Shown piece by piece: positions 1 to 7,370 of a stretch of DNA of 12,654 bases (positions are counted from its first letter, which is position 1; each line of letters begins with the position of its first letter). Both the position numbers and the translations under genes were made by a program. Origin of the DNA: Bacillota bacterium (GTDB lineage Bacteria > Bacillota > Sulfobacillia > JAJZIM01 > JAJZBP01); assembly GCA_021798855.1 (NCBI GenBank), contig JAJZBP010000036.1, positions 1 through 12,654 of the forward strand, read 5' to 3'. A model generated the notes under the pieces. The model worked only from the letters and a program-made list of their open reading frames with translations. It did not search any database and was not told the DNA's origin.

Positions 1-1566
1 ATCCTCCGCCAGGTGACAGGACAGTATCCCAAGGCTACGGCCCTGGTGGACCAGGGGGATGACCACCAGGTAACTCAGGCCGTGGGCGTCGATCATCGCT
101 TGCCACGGGGCCAGGTCCACCCCCGGCGGGTAGGGCGAGCGCAGGGGCAGGGAGAGCGGGCGGCCCGTGCGGAAGGCGACGCCGGCCGGCGCGTGACCCT
201 CCACCCGGTCGGCCCGCACGCTGACCCGCAGACCCTGCGCGTAGGCCATGGCCGGGCCGTCCACGGCGCGGGGGAGCAGCCAACCGTCGGGATCGGGAGT
301 GAAGACGGTGGCCAGGCGGGCGGCCAAAAGGCGCCGGGCGCAGCCGGCCACCGCGGCCAGCACCGCCTCCTCGGACCCGGCGGCGGCGAACTCCTCCTGA
401 ACCTTCGCCACCGCCTGCTCGACCCGAAAACCGGCCGCGCGCTCCGCCACCGCTTGGTTGAAAGCCTCGGCCAGGGTCTGAAACTCCCCGTCCGCCTGCG
501 CGGGGATGCGGCTTTCCAGGTCACCCCGCCCGAAGGCGCCGGCGGCGGCCACCGCTTGCGTGATGGGCCGGGTGAGGCCGTGGCCGGCGTAGTAAAGTCC
601 CGAGGCCTCCAAGAGCCCCAGCAGGCCGAAGATCAGCAGGGCCGGCAAAACGGGGGTGCCCGGGGGAACGGTCTTGAGCAGGACCAGGTAGAGGCCGAAA
701 CCGGTGCCCGACAGGGGGGTGACGCTGCCGAGGAGCCGCCGTCCGGAGGAGGCGGGGGGGAATTGCGTCACGTAGGCTCGTTGGGCGAGGTGGCCCCGCA
801 GTCCGACCAAGAACCGGGAATCGGCGTGGTTCCCCTCCAACCCGGCGCCGGCGATTTCGTCGAGGACGGTCCCCCGCCGGTCCAGCAGGAACACGGAAAA
901 CCATTGCTGGGATTGGCCGGCGGCCCGGAGCCCCGTGGCCTCGGCCAGGGCCGTCAGGTCCAAGACCGCGCCCTCCGCGCCGATGACCGCTCCCGTCCCC
1001 CCCCGGCGAACGGGCACGGCCAACTCGGCCATGGCCCTCCCCCCCGCCAGGCGGGGAACCCCGAAGGCCGGCCGGCCCGTGGCCGCCGCCCGCCGGGCCA
1101 GAGTCCGCTCCGCCACGGAGGGTGGCGGACCGGCGAAAGCCAGTAGGGAGCCCGAGGGAGCAAATGCGCCGGCAGCGGTAATGTCCGGCGTGGCCGTGAC
1201 CTCCCGCTCCACCTGTCCCAAAAAGGCCCGCCCGCCCACCTCCCCGGCCACGGCGGACGGAAAGTTCTGCATGAAGCCGGGCCGGAGGGAAAGGTCGGCC
1301 AGAATCGTCTCCCGCTCCAAGACGTCCAACCGCAGAGCGGTGGAGAAGGCCGCGCCGGCGCCCGACACCAGGGGCCGGGCATCCCTCACCGCCAGATCGT
1401 CCGCCGCAAAGAAGGCATAGGCCACCCCCCCGGCGGCGACGGCGACGGACAGGAGCACCAGCAGGGTCAACTTGCCCCGAATGGTGCGCAGGTACGGGAT
1501 CCTGGGATTTGGCAGCAGAACCACTCCCTTATCCCGCTCCGGCGTTCTCCGCCCGCCCCCGGTCAT
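1..1566 (-). CDS. Transmembrane sensor protein with HAMP and GAF domains (partial, C-terminus off the left edge)
   Basis: The frame is open from the ATG at 1566 to base 1 with no stop, giving 522 residues of a longer protein. After a short basic N-terminus there is a membrane segment at about residues 34-54 (LTLLVLLSVAVAAGGVAYAF), then about 250 residues that should lie outside the cell, as in Cache-type sensors. A second membrane segment follows at about 305-328, with a HAMP-like linker (LTRPI) after it. A GAF-like domain begins near 390 and is still running at the window edge (VVIPLVHQGRSLGILSC). This layout is typical of receptors that pass a signal to a kinase, diguanylate cyclase, HD-GYP or phosphatase module; which one cannot be seen here. 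No strong ribosome site precedes the ATG. A GTG at 1524, with GGAG about 11 nt upstream, is an alternative start. It is divergent from the gene at 1733. Confidence 0.82.
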   Translation of the reverse strand, partial: MTGGGRRTPERDKGVVLLPNPRIPYLRTIRGKLTLLVLLSVAVAAGGVAYAFFAADDLAVRDARPLVSGAGAAFSTALRLDVLERETILADLSLRPGFMQNFPSAVAGEVGGRAFLGQVEREVTATPDITAAGAFAPSGSLLAFAGPPPSVAERTLARRAAATGRPAFGVPRLAGGRAMAELAVPVRRGGTGAVIGAEGAVLDLTALAEATGLRAAGQSQQWFSVFLLDRRGTVLDEIAGAGLEGNHADSRFLVGLRGHLAQRAYVTQFPPASSGRRLLGSVTPLSGTGFGLYLVLLKTVPPGTPVLPALLIFGLLGLLEASGLYYAGHGLTRPITQAVAAAGAFGRGDLESRIPAQADGEFQTLAEAFNQAVAERAAGFRVEQAVAKVQEEFAAAGSEEAVLAAVAGCARRLLAARLATVFTPDPDGWLLPRAVDGPAMAYAQGLRVSVRADRVEGHAPAGVAFRTGRPLSLPLRSPYPPGVDLAPWQAMIDAHGLSYLVVIPLVHQGRSLGILSCHLAED

Positions 1567-1658
1567 GCCGGCGCAAAGAAAAATTGTTTCCGGCCAATGA
1601 TTTTCTGCCTTTCCCCTTTTTCCCTCCCTTTCCTTCCCGCTCCCACCAACCGGAAGGT

Positions 1659-1687
1659 CACCGCCGGGAAGCGTCCGGCATAACCTG
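1659..1687 (+). promoter_or_regulatory. Candidate sporulation-type (sigma-K-like) promoter
   Basis: CACC at 1659-1662 and gCATAACCTG at 1678-1687 resemble the sigma-K pattern (mACm, then about 16 nt, then gCATAnnnTa), with a 15-nt gap and one mismatch in the -10 element. A start of transcription near 1694 would leave a leader of about 40 nt holding the GGAGG at 1718-1722 that serves the ATG at 1733. The match is short and could be chance. The mother-cell reading is an inference, supported only by the coat-like composition of the downstream protein. Confidence 0.25.
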
Positions 1688-1732
1688 TACGGAGGGTTGT
1701 TATGTATACACCCCAATGGAGGCCTGACCAAC

Positions 1733-1945
1733 ATGCTGGGTTCCTGGCCGCAACCTTATCAGCCGTGGCCGACCGGCGCCTGGAACGGCGGCAACGGGAA
1801 TTGGGACTACGACGGTTTTCGCCCGCCCTTTTTCCCCTGCTGCCCGCCCCCTCCCCCGGTTTGCTGCCGGCCTTGCCCGCCCTTTCCCCCGCCGCGGCCC
1901 CCCGTTTCCTTCGTCTGCTTCCCGGTGCCGCGGCGCTGCTGGTAG
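1733..1945 (+). CDS. Small Pro/Cys/Trp-rich protein, possibly a spore-coat or surface component
   Basis: The 70-residue product has two parts. The N-terminal part is rich in Trp, Gly and Asn (ATG, then LGSWPQPYQPWPTGAWNGG). The C-terminal part is rich in Pro and Cys, with CCPPPPPVCCRPCPPFPPP near the middle and a CW end. The seven cysteines and the polyproline stretches resemble small structural coat proteins of spore formers, but no named family is recognised. The start is set by GGAGG at 1718-1722, 10 nt before the ATG. An earlier TTG in the same frame at 1697 is possible. Third codon positions in this frame are strongly G/C, unlike the overlapping frame that starts at 1702. The gene stands alone, faces away from the receptor gene and is followed 12 nt later by a strong terminator. 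The function is unproven. Confidence 0.6.
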   Translation: MLGSWPQPYQPWPTGAWNGGNGNWDYDGFRPPFFPCCPPPPPVCCRPCPPFPPPRPPVSFVCFPVPRRCW

Positions 1946-1957
1946 GATCGTAACCGG

Positions 1958-1992
1958 AGGTGGCTTCGGGTTTAGGCCCGAAGCCACCTTTT
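1958..1992 (+). terminator. Strong rho-independent terminator of the Pro/Cys-rich gene
   Basis: A perfect 12-bp stem, GGTGGCTTCGGG at 1959-1970 paired with CCCGAAGCCACC at 1977-1988, has a 6-nt loop and is followed by TTTT at 1989-1992. An extra A-T pair extends it. It lies 12 nt after the stop at 1945. Confidence 0.9.
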
Positions 1993-2018
1993 GCGCCCGC
2001 ACCGGCTGTTCCCGGCCC

Positions 2019-2038
2019 AAAAAAGTCGCGGTAGCGAC
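2019..2038 (-). terminator. Rho-independent terminator of the mutL-miaA-hfq transcript
   Basis: Read on the minus strand, GTCGC-TACC-GCGAC (stem 2034-2038 with 2025-2029) runs straight into six T residues at 2024-2019. It lies 37 nt past the hfq stop. It converges on the plus-strand terminator about 30 nt away, so the two hairpins insulate the transcription units from each other. Confidence 0.82.
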
Positions 2039-2075
2039 CCCTTCCTGCTGGACCTTTTTGACCGGTTCCCGTGCT

Positions 2076-2324
2076 TCATCCTTCCGTTCGGGTCGGCTCC
2101 AGGAAACGCAGGTCCACCGGTTTGAGGGGACTGAGGGTCGAGATGGCGTGTTTATAAACCAAAAGTTGCTTTCCCTCGTGTTCCAAGATAACCGTAAAGT
2201 TATCGAAGCCCCTGACCATTCCCCGCAACTGGAATCCGTTGACCAGGTAAACGATCACGGGTGTGCCGTCCTTACGCACCTGGTTCAGGAAGTTATCCTG
2301 CAAATTGGCCAGGGTTATTTTCAA
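2076..2324 (-). CDS. hfq: RNA-binding protein Hfq
   Basis: Hfq is a hexameric Sm-like ring that binds small RNAs and A/U-rich tracts. The 82-residue product is full length for a Firmicute Hfq. It has the N-terminal helix (NLQDNFLNQVRKDG), the Sm1 stretch (VNGFQLRGMVRGFDNFTVIL) and the Sm2 signature YKHAIST that lines the proximal pore. The acidic C-terminal tail is very short. The start is a TTG at 2324, supported by AAAGGAG about 10 nt upstream. It is the last gene of a mutL-miaA-hfq run, 43 nt after miaA, an order common in Clostridia and relatives, and is followed by a terminator. Identification is secure. Confidence 0.97.
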   Translation of the reverse strand: MKITLANLQDNFLNQVRKDGTPVIVYLVNGFQLRGMVRGFDNFTVILEHEGKQLLVYKHAISTLSPLKPVDLRFLEPTRTEG

Positions 2325-2367
2325 AAAATTTCCGCTCCTTTCCCGCGCCCGGCTGGTTGCCGCCGAC

Positions 2368-3276
2368 CTATTCTACACCTTCCGCCGACCATCTGGCAAC
2401 CATCTCCAAGGCCCTTTCCCCTGGCTCCGGCTCGGCCGGCAGCCAGTGGATGCCCTCCTCCCGCCCAAACCAGGTCAATTGCCGCTTGGCGTAGCGCCGC
2501 GTGTTGCGCTTGATCAGGCGGACGGTCTCCGCCCAAGGCACCTTCCCCTCCAAATGGGCGATCACCTCCCGGTAGCCGATGGTTTCAAACCCCGGCGCCT
2601 GCGGTGGGTAACCGCGTTTCAGGAGTCCCCGGACCTCCTCCACCAATCCCGCTTCCAACATCCGCTCCACCCTGGCCTCGATCCGCGGGTACAGCGCCTC
2701 CCGCGGCATCTGCAAACCCAGCAAGAGACCGTCATACCTGCTTTGGGACGGCCCCGCAGGGACTCCGCCGGTTTCGATGGCTCGAACCACCCGCCGCCAA
2801 TCCCGGGGATGCAGTTGGCCAGCCCGGGCCGGCGCGGCGACCTGCAACCGGTGGTGGAGTTCCTCCGGTCCCCGTTCCCGCAATTCGGCCAGCAGGCGGC
2901 GCCGGACATCCGGATCCGGTTCCCCGGCGGGGAAATTGAAGCCGCGCAGCAACGCCCGTAGGTAAAGCCCCGTTCCGCCGACCAAAATCGGCAACTTCCC
3001 GCGGCGGCGGGTTTCGGTGATCGCCGCCGCGGCCAGGCGCTGAAACACCGCCACGCTGAAGGGTTGGTCGAGGTCCAGGATGTCGATCAGGTGATGGGGG
3101 ATGCCGCGCCGTTCCTCCAACGTTGGTTTGGCCGTGCCGATGTCCAGCCCCCGGTAGATCAGGCGGGAGTCCCCGGAAATCACCTCCCCCCCCAGGGCCA
3201 GGGCCAGTTTGACACCCAGGGCGGTCTTGCCCGTCGCCGTCGGGCCGAGAACGACGACGAGCCGGTCGGTCTTCAC
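2368..3276 (-). CDS. miaA: tRNA dimethylallyltransferase MiaA
   Basis: MiaA transfers a dimethylallyl group to N6 of adenosine 37 in tRNAs that read UNN codons. The 302-residue product has the P-loop GPTATGKT at residues 11-18, the DSRLIYRGLDIGTAKP block whose first Asp (D36) is the expected catalytic base, LVGGTGLYL near 100, and the C-terminal FETIGYREV and RNTRRYAKRQLTWF signatures. The start is a GTG at 3276, 3 nt after the mutL stop, so the two are probably translated together. One oddity is that the segment after RRVVRAIE goes straight to TGGVPAGPSQ, where most homologues have about four more residues, and the total length is slightly under the usual 305-315. All catalytic motifs are present, so the gene looks functional. 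Confidence 0.97.
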   Translation of the reverse strand: MKTDRLVVVLGPTATGKTALGVKLALALGGEVISGDSRLIYRGLDIGTAKPTLEERRGIPHHLIDILDLDQPFSVAVFQRLAAAAITETRRRGKLPILVGGTGLYLRALLRGFNFPAGEPDPDVRRRLLAELRERGPEELHHRLQVAAPARAGQLHPRDWRRVVRAIETGGVPAGPSQSRYDGLLLGLQMPREALYPRIEARVERMLEAGLVEEVRGLLKRGYPPQAPGFETIGYREVIAHLEGKVPWAETVRLIKRNTRRYAKRQLTWFGREEGIHWLPAEPEPGERALEMVARWSAEGVE

Positions 3277-3279
3277 GGC

Positions 3280-5010
3280 TTAACGCCCCATTCTCCGGGC
3301 CAGGTCCTCCACCGGCAATTTCACCAGCAGGGGACGCCCGTGGGGACAGGTGTGGGGATCACGGCACCGGGAAAGCTGTTCCAGAAGGGCGTTCATCTCC
3401 CCCAGGGACAGTTCATCCTTGGCCTTGACCGCCGCCCGGCACGCCGCCATCCGCCGGAACAGACGATCACGGCGCCCGGACGGTTCCTCGCCGGCGCCGC
3501 CTTGGCTCAAGTGCTCCAACAGATCCAAAAAACCCGTCCCGTCCAAAAGACCGGCCAGACCGGCCGGCACGCAACGCACCAAGAGCGTCTTTGGGCCGAA
3601 GGGTTCGGCCAGAAAGCCGCAGGCGGCAATCTCCTCCCCCCAGTTCTCCCACACATTCCAAAGCACCGGCGGCATTTCGACCGTCAGGGGCACCAGCAGT
3701 CGCTGGGCAACGGTCTGGTCCGGTTCGGCCGCAAAAGCCTCGTAGTAGACCCGTTCGTGGGCGGCGTGCTGATCCACCACCCAGAGGAATCCCCCGACCT
3801 CCGCCAGGATGTAGGAACGGCAAAGCTGCCCAATGACCCGGGGCAGATCCGGCCGCCACCCGTAACCGCTACCCACCCGCTCCGGCGTGGCGCCTGCGGT
3901 CAGGGAGGGTTCGTGCGCCGTGAAGGTGCGCTGCACTCCGCCGCCGACGGTGCGCACCCCCTCGGTCGTCCCCGCCCCGGTCGGGAACCGGCGGGGAGAG
4001 CCAATGACGGCCATCCCCCCCACTCCCCCCGTCAGGGCTTCCCGGCAAGCCCGGTAGACCAAGCCCTGCACTTCGCGCAGCCGGCGGAAGCGGATCTCCT
4101 GTTTGGTCGGGTGGACGTTCACGTCAACCTCCTCCGGCGGTACCCGCACGCTCAGGCAAAAGATCGGCCGGCGCCCGCCGGGGAGAGTCCCGATGTAGGC
4201 GTTTTCCGCCGCCAGGCGCAGTTGGTAGCTTTGCACCCACCGTCCGTTCACGCCGAGCGCCTGGCCCGATCGCCCGGCCCGGCTGACCTCCGGGCCGGCG
4301 ACCAGACCGCTCACCTCCATGCCGGCGCCCCGGCCGGAAACCGGGCGCAAACTTGCGGCCACCTCAGGCCCATGCACGGCCACCGCCGCCTCCAGATAAC
4401 TTCCGCCGCCGGGGGCCGCCAGGAGCGCCCTGCCCCCTTCCAGCAGACGGAAGGACACCCGGGGATTGAGCAGGCTGAAGGCGCCGGCCATCTCCACCAG
4501 GTTGGCCCTTTCGGTGCGTACGCTGGGCAAAAAGGACTTGCGGGCCGGGGTATTGTAAAAGAGATCCTGGACGCTGATCCAGGTTCCCGGCGGACAACCG
4601 TTCTCTTCCAAGGCCAGGATGTTCCCGCCCTCGGCCACCAGCCGGTGTCCGGTCACCTCCCCCGACCGCCGCGTCCGGATCTCCAGGCGGGAAACGGCGG
4701 CGATGCTGGCCAGGGCCTCGCCCCGGAACCCGAGGGTGCCCACGTGGCGAAGGTCGTCCGCCCGCGCCAGCTTGCTGGTGGCGTGGCGCACCACGGACAG
4801 CGCCAGATCCGCGGCGTCCATTCCTTCCCCGTCGTCGCCTACTTTAAGCAAATCGCGCCCGCCGTCGGCCACCTCCACCGTGACGGCCGTGGCCCCCGCG
4901 TCCAGGGCATTCTCCACCAGTTCCTTGAGCACGGAAAGAGGCCGCTCCACCACTTCCCCGGCGGCGATGTGGCCGATGGTCTCGTCGTCCAAAACGGCTA
5001 TTTTACCCAT
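3280..5010 (-). CDS. mutL: DNA mismatch repair endonuclease MutL
   Basis: MutL couples mismatch recognition by MutS to strand incision. The 576-residue product has the GHKL ATPase motifs in order: KELVENALDAGA with the catalytic Glu near residue 30, DDGEGM near 59, RHATSK near 75-80 and GFRGEAL near 95-100. A Gly/Pro-rich linker lies at about 330-385. The C-terminal domain has DQHAAHERVYYE, an exact fit to the DQHAx2Ex4E metal-binding endonuclease motif, plus ACRAAVKAKD and CPHGRP. It is therefore a nicking MutL of the kind found in bacteria without MutH/Dam-directed repair. The ATG has AAGGAG 5 nt upstream. mutS, often just upstream in Firmicutes, is not adjacent here; thiD2 is. Confidence 0.98.
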   Translation of the reverse strand: MGKIAVLDDETIGHIAAGEVVERPLSVLKELVENALDAGATAVTVEVADGGRDLLKVGDDGEGMDAADLALSVVRHATSKLARADDLRHVGTLGFRGEALASIAAVSRLEIRTRRSGEVTGHRLVAEGGNILALEENGCPPGTWISVQDLFYNTPARKSFLPSVRTERANLVEMAGAFSLLNPRVSFRLLEGGRALLAAPGGGSYLEAAVAVHGPEVAASLRPVSGRGAGMEVSGLVAGPEVSRAGRSGQALGVNGRWVQSYQLRLAAENAYIGTLPGGRRPIFCLSVRVPPEEVDVNVHPTKQEIRFRRLREVQGLVYRACREALTGGVGGMAVIGSPRRFPTGAGTTEGVRTVGGGVQRTFTAHEPSLTAGATPERVGSGYGWRPDLPRVIGQLCRSYILAEVGGFLWVVDQHAAHERVYYEAFAAEPDQTVAQRLLVPLTVEMPPVLWNVWENWGEEIAACGFLAEPFGPKTLLVRCVPAGLAGLLDGTGFLDLLEHLSQGGAGEEPSGRRDRLFRRMAACRAAVKAKDELSLGEMNALLEQLSRCRDPHTCPHGRPLLVKLPVEDLARRMGR

Positions 5011-5185
5011 TATTGCTCCTTGCGTCCCGCGTCGGCCAGCAGGTCATGACCCGAAAGAACCTTCCTGAACTTCCACGCCGTCCCCGGTCAATCCTGCCAA
5101 GCCGGGTCGAGGCGTTTCAATTGACTGCCACGGCCAGACTTTGGACTGGCGGAGAAACCAAGGAATCATTTTGCAAACGCCGGGT

Positions 5186-5629
5186 CTAAAACCTTGCGGC
5201 TCCTTTTCCATTTTCAAAAGCGCCGGCAAGGTTCTTCTCCAATACGTAAAGCCGGTAGCGGGTTCGGCGGGCGCCTTCGGCCAAGGCCGCGGCGCCCGCC
5301 GCCGCCCCCAGTTCCTCCAGGACGCGGCAGGCTTCCTGCACCCGTCTGGCGTTGGCCGCCACCAGATCCGCGGCCCCGCGCCGCCCCGACACAACTTCGT
5401 CCAAGCCAACGTCGGCGCCGGTGTCCCTTTCCGCCAGGAGTCCGCGCCAGCCGATGGTTTCCTCCCCCGCGCGGCGCAGTTCGCGACGCAGGGCGCGCAG
5501 TTCTCCGGTCAGGTCTTCCCGGTCCAACAGGAAGCGGGCCACGTCCTCCAGCACCCGCAACCCTTCCGCCGCCCGGTTCAGGTTGGCGTCGACGGCCCGC
5601 CGGGTATCCAACCTCTCCTTATTCGGCAT
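5186..5629 (-). CDS. thiD2: ThiD2-family hydroxymethylpyrimidine phosphate kinase (thiamin synthesis)
   Basis: The 147-residue product carries the signature AVDANLNRAAEGLRVLEDVA near its N-terminus and AANARRVQEACRVLEELG near residue 105. This is typical of ThiD2, a family found alone or fused in front of ThiE. ThiD2 is described as a kinase specific for hydroxymethylpyrimidine phosphate, making the diphosphate used by thiamin phosphate synthase. No ThiE domain follows; the protein ends at 5186. The start chosen is the ATG at 5629, which overlaps the HEPN gene stop by 11 nt. Alternatives are an ATG at 5641, or a TTG at 5611 just after AAGGAG. A 175-nt stretch without a convincing gene separates it from mutL. 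The family assignment is fairly sure; the enzyme role is taken from the family. Confidence 0.8.
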   Translation of the reverse strand: MPNKERLDTRRAVDANLNRAAEGLRVLEDVARFLLDREDLTGELRALRRELRRAGEETIGWRGLLAERDTGADVGLDEVVSGRRGAADLVAANARRVQEACRVLEELGAAAGAAALAEGARRTRYRLYVLEKNLAGAFENGKGAARF

Positions 5630-6077
5630 CTTTTGAATCATGGCCCGCGTTTTTACCCGGAGGCCGGCTTGCCAATCGAGCATAAATCCGCTGGCATTCT
5701 GAAGCGATGGCCGTGGCATGGGCGATGGAATCCTTGGCGTTTTTCGGGGTGTACCGTTTTCGCGGGATGGCCCCCACCACGCGGGAGAAATATCTGGTGC
5801 CCACATAATAATCATCCAGAATCGAAGCAACATCGCGAAATTGATTCAAGGACTCATAGGTCGGAGCAAGGCCATCCAACAGTTCGCTGATGGCGTGAAT
5901 ATGAGGAAAATCAACGCCGCCGGCCAAATAAATAGCCTCTAATGCCTTTTCCGCCGCCTGCTGGGCGTGAAAACAAGCCGGAGCCGGGAATTTCTCCGCC
6001 ACGTTTTCCGCCGTCGCGCGATCGATCTCGGCCTCGGCCAGCCAGACAGCGGCCTCCTCCAAAAAGTTGATGCTCAA
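5619..6077 (-). CDS. HEPN domain protein, putative toxin of an MNT-HEPN pair (copy 1)
   Basis: The 152-residue, mostly helical product has the hallmark ACFHAQQAAEKALEAIYL at residues 34-51, followed by a PHIHAISELLDGL segment, as in PF05168-type HEPN proteins. In MNT-HEPN pairs the HEPN protein is generally the toxin and the nucleotidyltransferase neutralises it, in studied cases by AMPylation. The RNase motif of many HEPN toxins, Arg followed 4-6 residues later by His, is not visible; instead there is a GTRYFSR segment near residue 92. The start is a TTG at 6077, overlapping the upstream gene stop by 4 nt (TTGA) and preceded by a GGAGGAGGGG site. Local base composition is poorer in G+C than in mutL, which suggests acquisition. 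It is about 55-60% identical by eye to the HEPN protein at 12045-12524. Confidence 0.88.
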   Translation of the reverse strand: MSINFLEEAAVWLAEAEIDRATAENVAEKFPAPACFHAQQAAEKALEAIYLAGGVDFPHIHAISELLDGLAPTYESLNQFRDVASILDDYYVGTRYFSRVVGAIPRKRYTPKNAKDSIAHATAIASECQRIYARLASRPPGKNAGHDSKDAE

Positions 6078-6418
6078 AGCCTGATCCCCTCCTCCAATAA
6101 TCGCTCCAGCGTCCTGGATTGGGGCGGCCTGATTTCTTCAGGAGCAAAAACCAGCAAGTCGATCGGCACCCGTGGTTTTTCCCTGGCAATTGCCTGTAAG
6201 AAAGGGACTCCCCTTCCCACCGGAGGCAGTTCGGTTTTGACCACCGCCATTAGGTCCAAGTCGCTGTCAAGGCAGGCCCCTCCCTTGGCCAAAGATCCAA
6301 AAACACAAACTTCTTCGGCTCCATGCGCCTTCAGCACCTCGGCCAACCGCCGGGCCTCAACCCACAACAGTTCGGTGTAAGCTTTTTTTTGGGCCAACAT
6401 TTCCCGCAAGTCCGGCAA
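6074..6418 (-). CDS. MNT-type nucleotidyltransferase, putative antitoxin (copy 1)
   Basis: The 114-residue product is a minimal nucleotidyltransferase. It has CVFGSLAKGGACLDSDLDLM at residues 38-57, giving the GS motif at 41-42 and the metal-binding Asp pair D53/D55, and a third acidic position in VPIDLLVF (D87). All catalytic positions are therefore present. Family members paired with HEPN proteins act as antitoxins that modify the partner. The start is a TTG at 6418 with GAGGTGG 4 nt upstream; an ATG at 6400 is the alternative. It lies 51 nt after the aroE stop and overlaps the HEPN gene by 4 nt, so it may be read from the aroE transcript. Confidence 0.88.
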   Translation of the reverse strand: MPDLREMLAQKKAYTELLWVEARRLAEVLKAHGAEEVCVFGSLAKGGACLDSDLDLMAVVKTELPPVGRGVPFLQAIAREKPRVPIDLLVFAPEEIRPPQSRTLERLLEEGIRL

Positions 6419-6469
6419 GTTGCCACCTCGTTTCCGCCATTGTCTTGTTCCAAGTCGAAACCATGTTTA

Positions 6470-7327
6470 TTAGCCGTTTGCGGCCAGCCGCCGGCCCAGT
6501 TCCCGGCCCATGATGTCCACCGGCCCCGTTTCCCCGAACCAGACCTTCCAGGCCAGGGCCCCCTGGTGAACCAGCATCCCGGCACCGCTGAGGACGCCAA
6601 GCCCGGCCGCCCGCGCCGCCTGGAGCAGGGCCGTGTCCAGGGGGTTGTAGACCAGGTCGGCCACCAAGCACCCGGCGGCAACGCGGGAGAAGTCCTCCGC
6701 CCGCAGGATGGAATCCGCGGCTCGCGGGTACATCCCCACCGGGGTGGCGTTGACCACCAGTTCAGCCCCGGCCAGGGACTCGTCCACCGCCGCCGGTTCC
6801 AGGGGAAACACCTGCAGGTCGGCAAAGAGGTCAAGCATTTCCTTCCCCTGTTCGGGCCGCCTACAAACGGCCGCCACCGTGGCCACCCCGGCCCCGGCGA
6901 CGGCCGCCAGCACCGCCCGGGCCGCCCCGCCGCCTCCCAAAAGGACCACCCGCTTCCCGGCCGGCGAAAACCCGGCTTCCGCCAACGAAGCGAGGAAGCC
7001 GGGAACGTCGGTGTTGTAGCCCCAGAGTCGTCCCTCCCGCTTGACCACCGTGTTGACCGCTCCCACCCGTCGGGCCAGCGGCGCCACCTCGTCCAGGAGA
7101 CCCAGGATCGTCTCCTTGTGGGGGATGGTCACGTTGAAGCCGTTGAAGCCAACCGCTCGGAGGCCGACCAGGGCGGCGGGCAGGTCCCGCGGCGCCACCT
7201 TCAGCGGCAGGTAGGTGCAGTTGCGGCCCGTGGCGGCAAAAGCCGTGTTGTGCATGTTCGGGGAAAGGGTGTGGTCCAAGGGAAAGCCGACGATGCCGTA
7301 CAATGCGGTGGTCGCGTTGATGTTCAT
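6470..7327 (-). CDS. aroE: Shikimate dehydrogenase
   Basis: AroE reduces 3-dehydroshikimate to shikimate with NADPH in the chorismate pathway. The 285-residue product is full length. It shows the shikimate site SPNMHN at 22-27, the catalytic Lys at about 71 in NVTIPHKE, the catalytic Asp at about 107 in GYNTDVPGF, the nucleotide loop GGGGAARA at about 131, NATPVGM, and the C-terminal GMLVHQGALAW. The ATG is at 7327. A GGAGG lies 14 nt upstream, rather far, and an AGGCG lies closer. The gene sits between a decayed antitoxin relic upstream and an MNT-HEPN pair downstream. Adjacency of aroE to pilus genes is seen in some Clostridia. Confidence 0.97.
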   Translation of the reverse strand: MNINATTALYGIVGFPLDHTLSPNMHNTAFAATGRNCTYLPLKVAPRDLPAALVGLRAVGFNGFNVTIPHKETILGLLDEVAPLARRVGAVNTVVKREGRLWGYNTDVPGFLASLAEAGFSPAGKRVVLLGGGGAARAVLAAVAGAGVATVAAVCRRPEQGKEMLDLFADLQVFPLEPAAVDESLAGAELVVNATPVGMYPRAADSILRAEDFSRVAAGCLVADLVYNPLDTALLQAARAAGLGVLSGAGMLVHQGALAWKVWFGETGPVDIMGRELGRRLAANG

Positions 7328-7370
7328 GCAGTCGCCTTTTGCCTCCTAACTTGTGGGAAACTTTTTCCGG

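Noticed and set aside
13..1146. A 377-codon plus-strand frame opposite the receptor gene
   Set aside because: The minus-strand frame is open for all 522 codons and shows membrane, HAMP and GAF features; the plus-strand product is low complexity.
1702..1953. An overlapping plus-strand frame with a close GGAGGG site and ATG at 1702
   Set aside because: Its product is Leu/Ala/Arg-rich shadow-like sequence, and third-position G/C bias favours the 1733 frame.
3064..5049. A 661-codon open frame on the plus strand opposite mutL and the 5' part of miaA
   Set aside because: Its product is His/Gly/Pro/Arg-rich low-complexity sequence with no family features, while mutL on the other strand carries every expected motif. 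Long antisense frames are common in GC-rich DNA.
5044..5169. A possible 41-residue gene between thiD2 and mutL on the minus strand (ATG at 5169)
   Set aside because: No ribosome site, no recognisable family and it is only the tail of a longer shadow frame. I see nothing else in the 5011-5185 gap except the mutL ribosome site.
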